Assembly: GCA_016189025.1 (NCBI GenBank)
Contig: JACPGS010000022.1
Coordinates: 1 to 44,337 of the forward strand
Length of the DNA: 44,337 nucleotides
Source: Candidatus Magasanikiibacteriota bacterium
GTDB lineage: Bacteria; Patescibacteriota; Patescibacteriia; Magasanikbacterales; GWA2-37-8
Direction: 5' to 3'
A model generated the notes under the pieces. That model ran no database searches. It was not told where the DNA came from and saw nothing but the letters and a program-made list of their open reading frames with translations. This document shows positions 7,326 to 15,167 of this stretch, one piece after another. The position numbers and the translations under genes were made by a program. Within the stretch, counting starts at the first letter, position 1. Each line of letters starts with the position of its first letter.

Positions 7326-7354
7326 CTCTGACAATTTTGAAATAACCTTTCTTT

Positions 7355-7921
7355 ATGTCTGCCGTCATTCGCAAACTGCCACGGTCATTTTATGTTCGCG
7401 ATGTTACGGTAGTAGCCCAAGACTTGTTAGGCAAATTTTTGGTGCGGCGGGAAGCCAAAGGAGAGCAGATTGGGAGAATTGTAGAAACCGAAGGCTATCT
7501 CGGCCCCCACGATCTGGCTTCTCATTCATCGCGGGGGCTGACCCAGCGTAACGCCGTATTATTCGGCCCGCCGGGCCATGCCTACGTCTACTTGATCTAC
7601 GGAATGTATTACTGTTTTAACGTGGTCGCGGAACAAGAAGGCAAGGGAGCCGCGGTTTTAATCCGCGCTCTGGAACCGATAAAAAATTGCCCGGAAAAAA
7701 CCACCGGCCCGGGGTTATTGTGCCGGAGTCTACATCTTACCCGCGCCCACAACGGCTGCGATTTGCGGGGCGATGAGCTTTTTCTTGCCCTCCCGACCGC
7801 GCCGACCGCGCCTTTTTCCATTGTCGCACGACCGCGCATTGGCGTAGACTACGCCGGCCCCTGGGCCCGCCGCCGCCTGCGCTTTTATATCAAAGGCAGC
7901 CGCTACGTTTCTAAAAAGTAA
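7355..7921 (+). CDS. mpg: 3-methyladenine DNA glycosylase (AAG/MPG family)
   Basis: The 188-residue protein matches the AAG family along its length. LPRSFYVRDVTVVAQDLLGK opens the fold, IVETEGYLGPHDLASHSSRG carries the catalytic-Glu motif (ETE-Y), and FGPPGHAYVYLIYGMYYCFN is the conserved DNA-binding segment. The enzyme removes alkylated and deaminated purines to start base-excision repair. Length is usual for bacterial members. No SD is visible. The gene is convergent with the large repeat protein, four bases apart, without an obvious terminator between them. Confidence 0.92.
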   Translation: MSAVIRKLPRSFYVRDVTVVAQDLLGKFLVRREAKGEQIGRIVETEGYLGPHDLASHSSRGLTQRNAVLFGPPGHAYVYLIYGMYYCFNVVAEQEGKGAAVLIRALEPIKNCPEKTTGPGLLCRSLHLTRAHNGCDLRGDELFLALPTAPTAPFSIVARPRIGVDYAGPWARRRLRFYIKGSRYVSKK

Positions 7922-7925
7922 GCAG

Positions 7926-10900
7926 CTACGGGGTAATCGGCAAAGCATTAAGATAAGCGCGGCTTTGAGAGCCTAATACCCCCAACGGATGGCGCCACCG
8001 CGCGCCCGGCAGAATCGTTCGCGCCCGGGCGCGCTGCCAGCGGATTAAGGCGGCGCGGGTACGCGGACCGAAATAGGCGGTTTCCCGGCCCGGTGACCCG
8101 GCGTTACGGCGGGCCAGCACGAACCCGGCCTGATTCAGGTATTGCTGCAGCCGGCGGACATCTTCCCCCCGGGAACCCTGGCGTAAATCGCGGGTAAATG
8201 CCGGCGCTGGCAGCGACGCCGTACGGCCGGGGACGGAGATAGCCGGAATTTCAACCGCCGCCGGAACTGCCGGCGCCCCCCGAGCGCCCGGCGGCTGGTA
8301 ATGAATTATTTTTTTAAATACCGGAGAGCTGTACCCGCAACGGCTGATCACTTTAACATATAATGTTTTGGTGCCGGGGCGGCAGGCCGGCCCGGGGGCG
8401 CCGCTATTATCTTGGCAAAAATTCCAGGCCGTAGCAGCGGCAACCGGCACCGCCCGCGCCTGATAAAAATCCTCGCGGTCAGAAAACACCGCGCGCTCAA
8501 TATTACGATCAAGCTGCCAGCCGACCGGCACCGTTGCGGTGGTAGCCACGCTACCGCCATCTAAAACCGTAATGTTAATACCCTCGGCCAAGGCGCCGGG
8601 CGGCGCTTCAAAATAGCACAAATTTACCCCGCCTCCGCCGCTCACCGTACTGGCGGCAGGGGCAGTATCATCGTTGGTAATAGTATAGGTGAAAGTAGTA
8701 TTAGACCCCAAAGTGGCGTCTACCGCGTTGGCGAGCGTCACAATAATCGTTTCGTCCGATTCTACCGTGCTGTCATTATTGATGGTGATGGTGATAGAGC
8801 CGGAGGAACTGCTGGGATTAACAAAAGCATTCCCCTCGGCCAGGGTATAGTCGGTACCGCCGCCGGTGGCCGTGCCGCTTAAAGTGTAATCAACCGTGGT
8901 GGTAGCGGGCTGGGTTTGGGAAACGGAAAGAGTCAGGGTTACCGAGGCAGTGGACTCAGCGCCGCTGCCGGCAGTACTGCTGAATTGCACTACGGGACTG
9001 CTGAATTGCGACAGATATTTGGATACGGAATTGGTGTCGCTGTTCAGGGTTGTATAAGCGCCGCTGATGTATAATTTATCTCCGGCAGCGGCCAGGGAGC
9101 GAACCAGATTATCTGGTTGCGGATTCCAGGCCGTGATACTGCCGTCAAAAATACTGACCGCGGCCAGATTGGACCGGGAAGCGCCGCTCATGGTAGTGAA
9201 TAAACCGCCGAGGTAGATGGTTGAGGTGGTGGGCAAAATATACAGCGGAGCGCTGTCCGGATTAGGAGCCCAGGAGGTAAGGGCGTTATTGCTCATACTG
9301 AAAGCGGCCAGCTGATTGCGCGCCACGCCGCCGACAGTAGAAAAATTACCCGAAATATAGACGGTGGAAGTGGTAAGCGCTACGGTGGTACCCGACGCCT
9401 GATCGGGATTCGGATTCCAGCCCAAAGCCGTACTGGTAGAAAGCTGAAGCTGGGCAAAGCCGCTCCGCGCCGCACTGCCGATGTTAGTAAAGGAGCCGGC
9501 GACGAAAATGGTAGAGGTGCCAACAGCAATGCTGGTTACCGATGAATCGGACCAGGCGTTCCAATCGGTGGAACTGCCGGTGGTGGGGCTGATCGCGGCA
9601 ATCCCCAGGCGATTAACGCCCCCTACCGTGGAAAAATCTCCGCCGGCAAATACGGTATTGCTGGTAAAAACTATTGCATACACCGTATTATTCAGGCTGG
9701 GGTCCCAGGCCGTGGAGCTGCCGGTGGTAGGATTGACGGCAGCCAGATAATTGCGAGTGGCGCCGTTAACCGTAGTGAATTCGCCGCCGAGATAGACGGT
9801 AGAAGTAGTAACGGCAAGGGCGCGTACCGTGCTGCTGGCGCCCGGCACCCAGGAGGTAGCTTGACCGCTTGTTAAATTAATGGCAGCCAGGTTATCGCGG
9901 AATACTCCCCCGGTAATAGTAAAAAGCCCGCCCGTTACCAAGACCCCGTTTTGGAGAGCAAAGGCACGCACGTCGTTATCGGTTGCCGGCGCCCAGGAAG
10001 CAGCATTACCAGTAACAGTATCTAAAGCAGCAAGAAATTGACGGTTTTGCCCGCCAATATTAGTAAATAACCCGCCGGCGTAGATAGTTGAACTATCCAA
10101 TTTGATTCCCAATACCTGGCCGTTGGCGTTGGGATTCCAGGCCGATGAACTGGCAGTGCTAAGGGAAAGCTCGGCGATATTATTGCGGCTGTTGCCTCCG
10201 ATTGAGGTAAAACTGCCTCCGACATACACCGTGGAGGTGTTAATTTCAATATCGTTAATAGTCGCTCCGACATTGGCGCTTGGGTTCCAGGCGGTAGAGC
10301 TGCCGGTAGCGGGGTCAAGGGCGGCCAGACCGCGGCGGGTATTGCCGCCGATGGTGCTAAAGCTGCCGCCGGTATAAATTGTAGAACTCGTTAGTTCTAT
10401 TGCGCTAACCGCGCTGTTGGCATTCGGGTTCCAGGCGGTAGAGCTGCCGGTAGTGGTATTAATCGCGGCGATACGGTTGCGGGCAACTCCGCCCACCGTA
10501 GTAAAAGAACCGCCGGCGTAGACTACGGTACTGCTCACCGCCAGCGCGGACACGGCATTATTCAGGCTGGGATCCCAGCTGGTGGCAGCGCCGGTAGTAG
10601 TATTAAGCGCCGCCAGATAATTGCGCGACTGGCTACCGATTTGAGTAAAACTGCCCCCAACATACAGCAGTGTTGTGCCATCCCGCGCCAGAGCGCTAAC
10701 TGCGGCATTGGCGTTGGGATTCCACGCGCTATCTAGCGTATAATCGGCGTTAATATGGGCGATATTATTACGGGTAGTGCTACCCACTTTACTAAATGAT
10801 CCGCCGACGTACCAGCCGCCCGAACCGTCAGTAATAATCACGCTTACTAATCCGTTAATTTTAGGAAAACTGCCGATCAAAGCGCCGCTGGAAGTAGAAA

Positions 10901-11132
10901 AATCAGCCGCGCCGCCGGTATAGGGGCCAACAATAGTAAAAACGCCTCCCAGATACAGCGTATTACCGTTCACTACAGTAGTATAGGTATCGCCGTTCGG
11001 AATCCACATGGTGGTGCTGGCGGTGTTAAAATAGGCCCGGGCCGAGGGGATTCTCAATAAAAAATAGGCGGCCAATGCCGCAATTAAAAATCCAAAAAAC
11101 AAAAATCGAAAAGATGGGCGCTCCGCTGGCAT
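7926..11132 (-). CDS. secreted/anchored repeat protein: delta-60-like repeats, Calx-beta domain, peptidoglycan-binding domain
   Basis: The 1068-residue protein has an N-terminal membrane segment (FLFFGFLIAALAAYFLL, about 10-27) that acts as signal or anchor. About fifteen repeats of roughly 42 residues follow, of the form TTTGSSTAWNPNAN...STIYTGGSFSTIGG, resembling delta-60 or beta-propeller repeats. Next comes a Calx-beta-like domain (GTATGGGTDYTLAEG ... STVESDETIIVTLANA), a cysteine-containing domain, and a C-terminal peptidoglycan-binding domain (DLRQGSRGEDVRRLQQYLN ... YFGPRTRAALIRWQ). It is probably a cell-surface adhesin or envelope protein fixed to the wall. It starts three bases after the polX stop and is probably cotranscribed with it. 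The repeats are also close in DNA sequence, so copy number may change by recombination. Confidence 0.8.
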   Translation of the reverse strand: MPAERPSFRFLFFGFLIAALAAYFLLRIPSARAYFNTASTTMWIPNGDTYTTVVNGNTLYLGGVFTIVGPYTGGAADFSTSSGALIGSFPKINGLVSVIITDGSGGWYVGGSFSKVGSTTRNNIAHINADYTLDSAWNPNANAAVSALARDGTTLLYVGGSFTQIGSQSRNYLAALNTTTGAATSWDPSLNNAVSALAVSSTVVYAGGSFTTVGGVARNRIAAINTTTGSSTAWNPNANSAVSAIELTSSTIYTGGSFSTIGGNTRRGLAALDPATGSSTAWNPSANVGATINDIEINTSTVYVGGSFTSIGGNSRNNIAELSLSTASSSAWNPNANGQVLGIKLDSSTIYAGGLFTNIGGQNRQFLAALDTVTGNAASWAPATDNDVRAFALQNGVLVTGGLFTITGGVFRDNLAAINLTSGQATSWVPGASSTVRALAVTTSTVYLGGEFTTVNGATRNYLAAVNPTTGSSTAWDPSLNNTVYAIVFTSNTVFAGGDFSTVGGVNRLGIAAISPTTGSSTDWNAWSDSSVTSIAVGTSTIFVAGSFTNIGSAARSGFAQLQLSTSTALGWNPNPDQASGTTVALTTSTVYISGNFSTVGGVARNQLAAFSMSNNALTSWAPNPDSAPLYILPTTSTIYLGGLFTTMSGASRSNLAAVSIFDGSITAWNPQPDNLVRSLAAAGDKLYISGAYTTLNSDTNSVSKYLSQFSSPVVQFSSTAGSGAESTASVTLTLSVSQTQPATTTVDYTLSGTATGGGTDYTLAEGNAFVNPSSSSGSITITINNDSTVESDETIIVTLANAVDATLGSNTTFTYTITNDDTAPAASTVSGGGGVNLCYFEAPPGALAEGINITVLDGGSVATTATVPVGWQLDRNIERAVFSDREDFYQARAVPVAAATAWNFCQDNSGAPGPACRPGTKTLYVKVISRCGYSSPVFKKIIHYQPPGARGAPAVPAAVEIPAISVPGRTASLPAPAFTRDLRQGSRGEDVRRLQQYLNQAGFVLARRNAGSPGRETAYFGPRTRAALIRWQRARARTILPGARWRHPLGVLGSQSRAYLNALPITP

Positions 11133-11135
11133 AAT

Positions 11136-12893
11136 TTATCCTATGATAGTCTTTTTCCTGAAAACTTCAAGCAGTTTGTTGAGAGGCAAGGTATTCAGGA
11201 CATCGCCGCGGGTGGCCCAGCCGCGCCGCGCCGTGGCTTCGCCGAATTCCAGATAGCGCAAATGTTCGGGGGCGTGCGCGTCGGTGTTGATTACCAACTT
11301 GACCCCGGCGGCCACTGCCAGCCGCACGTGTTCGTCTTTTAAGTCCAGCCGGTCGGGGAACGCATTAACCTCCAGCGCCACGCGGTATTTTTTGGCGGCT
11401 TTGATGACTTCCCTAATATCCACTTCATAAGGCGGCCGTTTGTTAATCAGCCGGCCGGTCGGATGGAAAAGAATATGAAGCCGCGGGTGCTGCAGCGCCT
11501 TAATTATCCGCCGGGTCATCTCGGGCCGCGGCATTTTCATGTTGGTATGCACCGCCGCGGCGACGATGTCTAATTTAGCGAGCGCCGCGTCGTCAATATC
11601 CAATGAACCATCTTTCAGGATATTAACTTCCGCGCCTTTGAGGACGCGGAATTTTTTATTTTTATCCCCGAATTTTCCCTGAACAACTTTTGTGTTCAAG
11701 GCGTCAATCTCCTTGGCTTGCCGCGCCAGGCCCCGCTCATCCAGCCCGCCGGTCATGGCGAGCGTCCTGGTATGATCAGTAATGGCAATGTACTCGCGCC
11801 CCAGCGCCAGCGCCGCCCGCGCCATTTCCTCTAGGGAACTAACGCCATCGGTCCACTTCGTCTGAATCTGCAGGTCCCCCCGCACTGATCCGTAGGGCAG
11901 GAGCCGGGGCAGCGCGTGATTTTTGGCGGCCGCTAATTCTCCCGCCGCAGTGCGAACCTCCGGCGGAATCAAATCTAACCCGAGGGCGCGGTACACTTCG
12001 GCCTCGGTGCGGCTAGCGATTAATTTTTTTTCTCTAAACAACCCGTACTCATTCAATTTTAAACCTTTAGCGATGGCGATTTTACGCAGCTCTACATTAT
12101 GCTGCTTATCGCCGGTAAAATACTGCAGCGCCGCGCCAAAACTTTCCGGCGGCACCACCCGCAAATCCGCATCCATCCCCAGGGAAAGACGGACTTCGGA
12201 GCGCCCCGCACCGTGCGCTTTTACGGCAATCACCTCCGGCATCTTAATAAAAGTCTCGTGCGCTAACTTCGGCTTGGTAGTAACTACCAGCAAATCAATA
12301 TCGCCGATCGTTTCCTGCCGCCGCCGCAGGGAGCCGGCGACCACCGCTTCGGTTACCCCAGGGAGCCGACGGAAGCGCTCTTCCAGGGCGCGCGCCAGCG
12401 GTAATACTGCGCCCAACAGTTTGCGATCCCCCGTTTGGCGCACAAAAGTAATCGCCCGCAAAATTTTCTCCTGCGTTTTTTCGCCCAAATGAGGAACAGT
12501 GGCGATTTTGCCCAGGCGCGCCGCCCGCTCTAAATCTTTAAGATTCTTAATTTTCAACTGCTCCCACAGCAGTTTAATGGTTTTCGGGCCTAACCCTTCC
12601 ACGGCATAAAGTTCCTCCAGATTAAGGGGTAGCTTTTTCTTAAATTGTTCCTGGGTATGTACCCGGCGGGTTTTCAAATACTCCTCAATTTTCTCGGCGA
12701 GCGACCCGCCAATGCCGGGAATTTCTTCCAGGGCTTTTAGCCAGCCGCGCCGATAAATTTCTTTTACATCTTCCGCCAACGCTTCTAACGCCTCGGCCCC
12801 CCGCTGATAAGCTCGCGCCCGAAAAAACTCGTTTTCCATGTCTTCGTAAATGGCGAGCTGGCGAAAAATCTTGGCAACTTCCGCGTTTAGCAT
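11136..12893 (-). CDS. polX: DNA polymerase/3'-5' exonuclease PolX
   Basis: The 585-residue protein has the full bacterial PolX layout. Helix-hairpin-helix segments (IPGIGGSLAEKI and VEGLGPKTIKLL) come first. The polymerase-beta-type active site GSLRRRQETIGDIDLLVV follows near residue 190, with a third acidic site at GMDADLRVV. A C-terminal PHP domain contains YIAITDHT and VINTDAHAPEH. The role is gap filling in base-excision repair. The first PHP motif reads GDLQIQTKWTDG, where the usual metal-binding HxH is QxQ, so nuclease activity may be changed. The start at ATG 12893 lies about two bases from the expected transcript start, so the mRNA is nearly leaderless. Confidence 0.93.
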   Translation of the reverse strand: MLNAEVAKIFRQLAIYEDMENEFFRARAYQRGAEALEALAEDVKEIYRRGWLKALEEIPGIGGSLAEKIEEYLKTRRVHTQEQFKKKLPLNLEELYAVEGLGPKTIKLLWEQLKIKNLKDLERAARLGKIATVPHLGEKTQEKILRAITFVRQTGDRKLLGAVLPLARALEERFRRLPGVTEAVVAGSLRRRQETIGDIDLLVVTTKPKLAHETFIKMPEVIAVKAHGAGRSEVRLSLGMDADLRVVPPESFGAALQYFTGDKQHNVELRKIAIAKGLKLNEYGLFREKKLIASRTEAEVYRALGLDLIPPEVRTAAGELAAAKNHALPRLLPYGSVRGDLQIQTKWTDGVSSLEEMARAALALGREYIAITDHTRTLAMTGGLDERGLARQAKEIDALNTKVVQGKFGDKNKKFRVLKGAEVNILKDGSLDIDDAALAKLDIVAAAVHTNMKMPRPEMTRRIIKALQHPRLHILFHPTGRLINKRPPYEVDIREVIKAAKKYRVALEVNAFPDRLDLKDEHVRLAVAAGVKLVINTDAHAPEHLRYLEFGEATARRGWATRGDVLNTLPLNKLLEVFRKKTIIG

Positions 12894-12901
12894 ACGCCTA
12901 T

Positions 12902-12930
12902 ATTGTACTCTAGCCCCGACTAATTAACAA
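12902..12930 (-). promoter_or_regulatory. promoter of polX, near-leaderless
   Basis: On the minus strand TTGTTA (complement of 12925-12930) and TACAAT (complement of 12902-12907) are 17 bases apart. The expected start, near 12895, almost coincides with the ATG at 12893. Confidence 0.6.
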
Positions 12931-12943
12931 CGCCGGCGCTGCC

Positions 12944-12973
12944 TTGACCGGCGCCGCGGCCGTGCGGTATGAT
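12944..12973 (+). promoter_or_regulatory. promoter of tRNA-Met
   Basis: TTGACC (12944-12949) and TATGAT (12968-12973) are 18 bases apart, placing the start a few bases before the mature tRNA 5' end. It is divergent from the polX promoter. Confidence 0.65.
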
Positions 12974-12985
12974 GAGGCAGATTAA

Positions 12986-13059
12986 GTCAGGGTAGCTCAG
13001 CTGGTTAGAGCATAGGATTCATAACCCTAAGGTCGGCGGTTCGACTCCGCCCCCTGACA
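12986..13059 (+). tRNA. tRNA-Met (CAT), elongator type
   Basis: A 74-nt cloverleaf with acceptor GTCAGGG/CCCTGAC, D arm GCTCAGCTGGTTAGAGC, anticodon loop TTCATAA (CAT) and T arm GGCGG-TTCGACT-CCGCC. The normal first pair (G1-C72) and the lack of three G-C pairs in the anticodon stem argue for elongator rather than initiator Met. A lysidine-modified tRNA-Ile2 cannot be wholly excluded. The anticodon stem has an A-C mismatch at its loop end. CCA is not encoded. The next gene starts only 14 bases downstream. Confidence 0.92.
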
Positions 13060-13072
13060 CTAAATCTGCCCT

Positions 13073-13504
13073 ATGGAACAAACCAAACAATTTGAACTGG
13101 CAAGCAGAGAATGGGAGCTGACCCAGGGAGTGATGGATAAATACGATGCCCTGTCGATAAAAATCAAGGCCTGGGCTGTAACGGTCTGGGTGGCTGGGCT
13201 GGGCTGGAGTTTTAGCCGGGGCGACCAAAAAGTGCTCGGGGCGGTGCTGTTTCTGCTGGTTGCCCTGTGGGTGTTAGACGCGGTGAATAAAGATTACCGC
13301 AATCAGTATAAAAAACGCCGCGATGAAATTAGCGCTGGCCTGCAACATTACTGGCAATCCGCCTCCTGGCCGGCCGAGTTTGTCTGCCCGCAACTGCCGG
13401 GCAAAGGACAATCCGACTTCCGGGCAATGATCACGCGGCCTCACATTGCTATTTTGTACCTGGCCTTAATGCTGGTAACAACGCTAGCGTTACTCATCAA
13501 ATAG
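13073..13504 (+). CDS. three-TM membrane protein
   Basis: The 143-residue protein has a polar N-terminal helix (MEQTKQFELASREWELTQG), two hydrophobic segments about 34-50 and 58-77, a cytoplasmic-looking charged helix, and a C-terminal hydrophobic segment from about residue 124 to 142. I recognise no family. It begins 14 bases after the tRNA with no terminator or promoter between, so it is probably cotranscribed with tRNA-Met and released by processing. It ends just before a large palindromic repeat. Confidence 0.6.
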   Translation: MEQTKQFELASREWELTQGVMDKYDALSIKIKAWAVTVWVAGLGWSFSRGDQKVLGAVLFLLVALWVLDAVNKDYRNQYKKRRDEISAGLQHYWQSASWPAEFVCPQLPGKGQSDFRAMITRPHIAILYLALMLVTTLALLIK

Positions 13505-13517
13505 TTTACACCTAAAT

Positions 13518-13680
13518 TGAGCTCATTCCAAAACCTGCTTTCGCAAGCGAGCCGTTTGATTTTCGCAGCGAGGCGAAGCGGCGGAGGCTGAAACGTATTG
13601 GAAATACGTTGAAGCCGAGCCGCTAGCCACAGCCGAAAATCAAACGGGGAAGCCGAAATGAGGTTTTGAAATGAGCTCAT
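13518..13680. repeat. long imperfect palindrome (MITE/REP-like)
   Basis: Arms of about 75-80 bases pair across a centre at AACGTATT/AATACGTT (13592-13610). The outer ends are TGAGCTCATT and AATGAGCTCA, and each arm shares a CGTTTGATTTTCG block. Mismatches are clustered between the arms. It carries no ORF. It looks like a non-autonomous palindromic element and can act as a transcription barrier between the tRNA unit and the DUF4258 gene. Confidence 0.7.
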
Positions 13681-13715
13681 TGTACAAAAGCGCGTCGCCC
13701 TAAATACTATGCGTT

Positions 13716-13967
13716 ATGATTATTTTTACCAGACATGCGGAAGAAAAATTTGCTCTTTTACAAAAGCACAAAATCCGTATCACTCGGGAACAAGTTATTT
13801 CTATTGTTAAACAACCGAAGCGCCTGGACTTATCTCGCTTTCCACTTTTTATCGCTCAAGGGCCACTTGACCAAAATCGGGTAATTCGTGTAGTATATAA
13901 ACGTGAAAACGATACAACCAAAATTATCACTTTTTATCCAGGTAGAAAAAAACAGTATGAAATCTAA
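13716..13967 (+). CDS. DUF4258-type small protein (toxin-like)
   Basis: The 83-residue protein reads FTRHAEEKFALLQKHKIRIT, then IVKQPKRLD, and ends with IRVVYKRENDTTKIITFYPG. This is the H-A...R, then V-Y, then KIITFYP layout of DUF4258 proteins, which belong to the RelE/MqsR-like fold group and often act as ribonuclease toxins. It overlaps the next gene by 11 bases, a normal arrangement for a toxin-antitoxin pair. Composition is AT-richer than the nearby metabolic genes. Activity as a toxin is inferred from family and context. Confidence 0.75.
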   Translation: MIIFTRHAEEKFALLQKHKIRITREQVISIVKQPKRLDLSRFPLFIAQGPLDQNRVIRVVYKRENDTTKIITFYPGRKKQYEI

Positions 13968-14193
13968 ACTTAAATCAATTTTCCATCTCTCCTATGACCC
14001 GGAGGCAGATGTGTTAAGCTGGGAGATGAGCGAAAAACCGATTGATTACGCAACGGAAATGGGAAATATGATAGTGCATTTCAGCCGTACTCACCAACCA
14101 GTGCTGGTAGAAATTTTGCAAGCTAAAGATTTTCTCCGACAAACGAAACAAATGGTCCGTCCGCAACATCACCGTCTGGCACAAATGGCATAA
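13957..14193 (+). CDS. DUF2283-type protein, likely antitoxin partner
   Basis: The start is placed at ATG 13957 (MKSKLKSIFHLSYDPEADVL); an upstream in-frame ATG at 13903 would lie deep inside the previous gene. The YDPEADVLSWEMSEKPIDYA segment and later VLVEILQAKDFL fit DUF2283, small proteins that pair with DUF4258 or similar toxins. Length (78 residues) is slightly long for the family, with a basic His-rich tail. Translational coupling by the 11-base overlap supports one functional module. Confidence 0.75.
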   Translation: MKSKLKSIFHLSYDPEADVLSWEMSEKPIDYATEMGNMIVHFSRTHQPVLVEILQAKDFLRQTKQMVRPQHHRLAQMA

Positions 14194-14217
14194 TTCCATG
14201 AACTGTGGATAAACTAC

Positions 14218-14246
14218 TTGACGGCCAAAAACAAAAGGCGTAAGCT
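14218..14246 (+). promoter_or_regulatory. promoter for leader peptide and attenuator
   Basis: TTGACG (14218-14223) and TAAGCT (14241-14246) are 17 bases apart. The -35 is good and the -10 keeps the key T, A and final T. The expected start falls at about 14253-14254, on the leader ATG. Confidence 0.5.
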
Positions 14247-14253
14247 GTTTTTT

Positions 14254-14334
14254 ATGAACTCTTATCAATCCGCTACCGAATTAATGATGGTGGCCATGCC
14301 TTCGCGGCGAAGGTCTGGTTGGAGTTTGCGCTAA
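14254..14334 (+). CDS. putative methionine-rich leader peptide (26 residues)
   Basis: ATG 14254 opens a 26-codon frame ending at TAA 14332. Its middle reads TELMMVAMPSRRR, so three Met codons fall within five codons, directly before the first arm of a set of alternative hairpins. The ATG sits at the expected transcript start, giving a leaderless mRNA, in keeping with other promoters here. The frame ends before the terminator of the attenuator. The downstream operon encodes a MetE-type methyltransferase, which makes a Met-sensing leader peptide plausible. No independent evidence of translation can be seen. Confidence 0.5.
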   Translation: MNSYQSATELMMVAMPSRRRSGWSLR

Positions 14335-14383
14335 GCGTAAATTTGCCTCCGCCTTCGCCCCGCGCGAAGGCGGTTTTGTTTTT
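14299..14383 (+). terminator. attenuator: alternative hairpins ending in a rho-independent terminator
   Basis: Four segments can pair in exclusive ways: 1 CCTTCGC (14299-14305), 2 GCGAAGG (14307-14313), 3 CCGCCTTCGC (14349-14358), 4 GCGAAGGCGG (14364-14373). Pairing 3-4 gives a ten-pair terminator followed by TTTTGTTTTT; pairing 2-3 would prevent it; pairing 1-2 would free 3. Segment 1 starts right after the last leader Met codon. This is the classical leader-peptide attenuator arrangement. The terminator is certain, the switching inferred. Confidence 0.6.
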
Positions 14384-14393
14384 ATCACTTTCT

Positions 14394-15167
14394 ATGAAAA
14401 CCATCATCATCGGCGCCGGCCGGGGACGACGGCTGGAGCACCTTACCGCCCAGGAGCCAAAACCGTTTACCGTTATCCAGGGCAAACGCATTTTGGATTG
14501 GGTATTGGCAGCCCACCGCGCCAATGGCATCACCGACCTCACCTATATCGGCGGCTATCTGCTGGACGTGGTGAAACAAAATTACCCTGCCCTGCAGTTT
14601 CGCCATAATACCGAATGGGCCAGCAACAATATCCTGCAATCGCTCTGGTATGCGGCGGACGACATGGATAACGGCTTTATTTCCACCTATGCCGACATTC
14701 TGTACCAGCCGGGAATTGTCGCTAAATTGCTCGCTAGCCCGGCCGACATCACTATCGCCGTAGACACGGACTGGCGCACCCGTTACCGGCACCGCTCGCT
14801 CCACCCCACCACCGACGCGGAAAAAGTTACCGTCGCGGGCGGCCGGATTGCCCGGCTGCATCGCGCCATTCCCGATAATGAGGCGGCGGGCGAATTTATT
14901 GGTGTGGCTAAATTTTCGCCCCGCGGCGCTCAAATTTTTAAAACCTATCACCAGGCCCTGCCGCCAAATTTCCAATTTGAAGGCAAGATCCCCCTGGCGC
15001 GCGCTTACTTAATTCACTTTCTTAATTACCTAGTGGAGCAAGGAGTGGAAATAAAATTTGTGACTACCCCCGGCTACTATATTGAGGTGGATACTCTGGA
15101 AGACTACGCTTATGCCGAAACATATTGGCAGCTCCCTAACCCCCAACTCATCGCTTCTACCGTATGA
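14394..15167 (+). CDS. sugar/choline-phosphate nucleotidyltransferase-like protein
   Basis: The start is ATG 14394 (MKTIIIGAGRGRRLEHLTAQ); the longer frame would run into the attenuator. The 257-residue product has the nucleotide-binding GAGRGRRL loop and EPKPF motif of nucleotidyltransferases. TEWASNNILQSLWYAADD, STYADILY and AVDTDWRTRYRHR resemble phosphocholine cytidylyltransferase (LicC) and phosphonate cytidylyltransferases. It would activate a phosphorylated small molecule as a CDP or UDP derivative, probably for surface decoration. It overlaps the next gene as ATGA. The substrate cannot be fixed from sequence. Confidence 0.75.
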   Translation: MKTIIIGAGRGRRLEHLTAQEPKPFTVIQGKRILDWVLAAHRANGITDLTYIGGYLLDVVKQNYPALQFRHNTEWASNNILQSLWYAADDMDNGFISTYADILYQPGIVAKLLASPADITIAVDTDWRTRYRHRSLHPTTDAEKVTVAGGRIARLHRAIPDNEAAGEFIGVAKFSPRGAQIFKTYHQALPPNFQFEGKIPLARAYLIHFLNYLVEQGVEIKFVTTPGYYIEVDTLEDYAYAETYWQLPNPQLIASTV

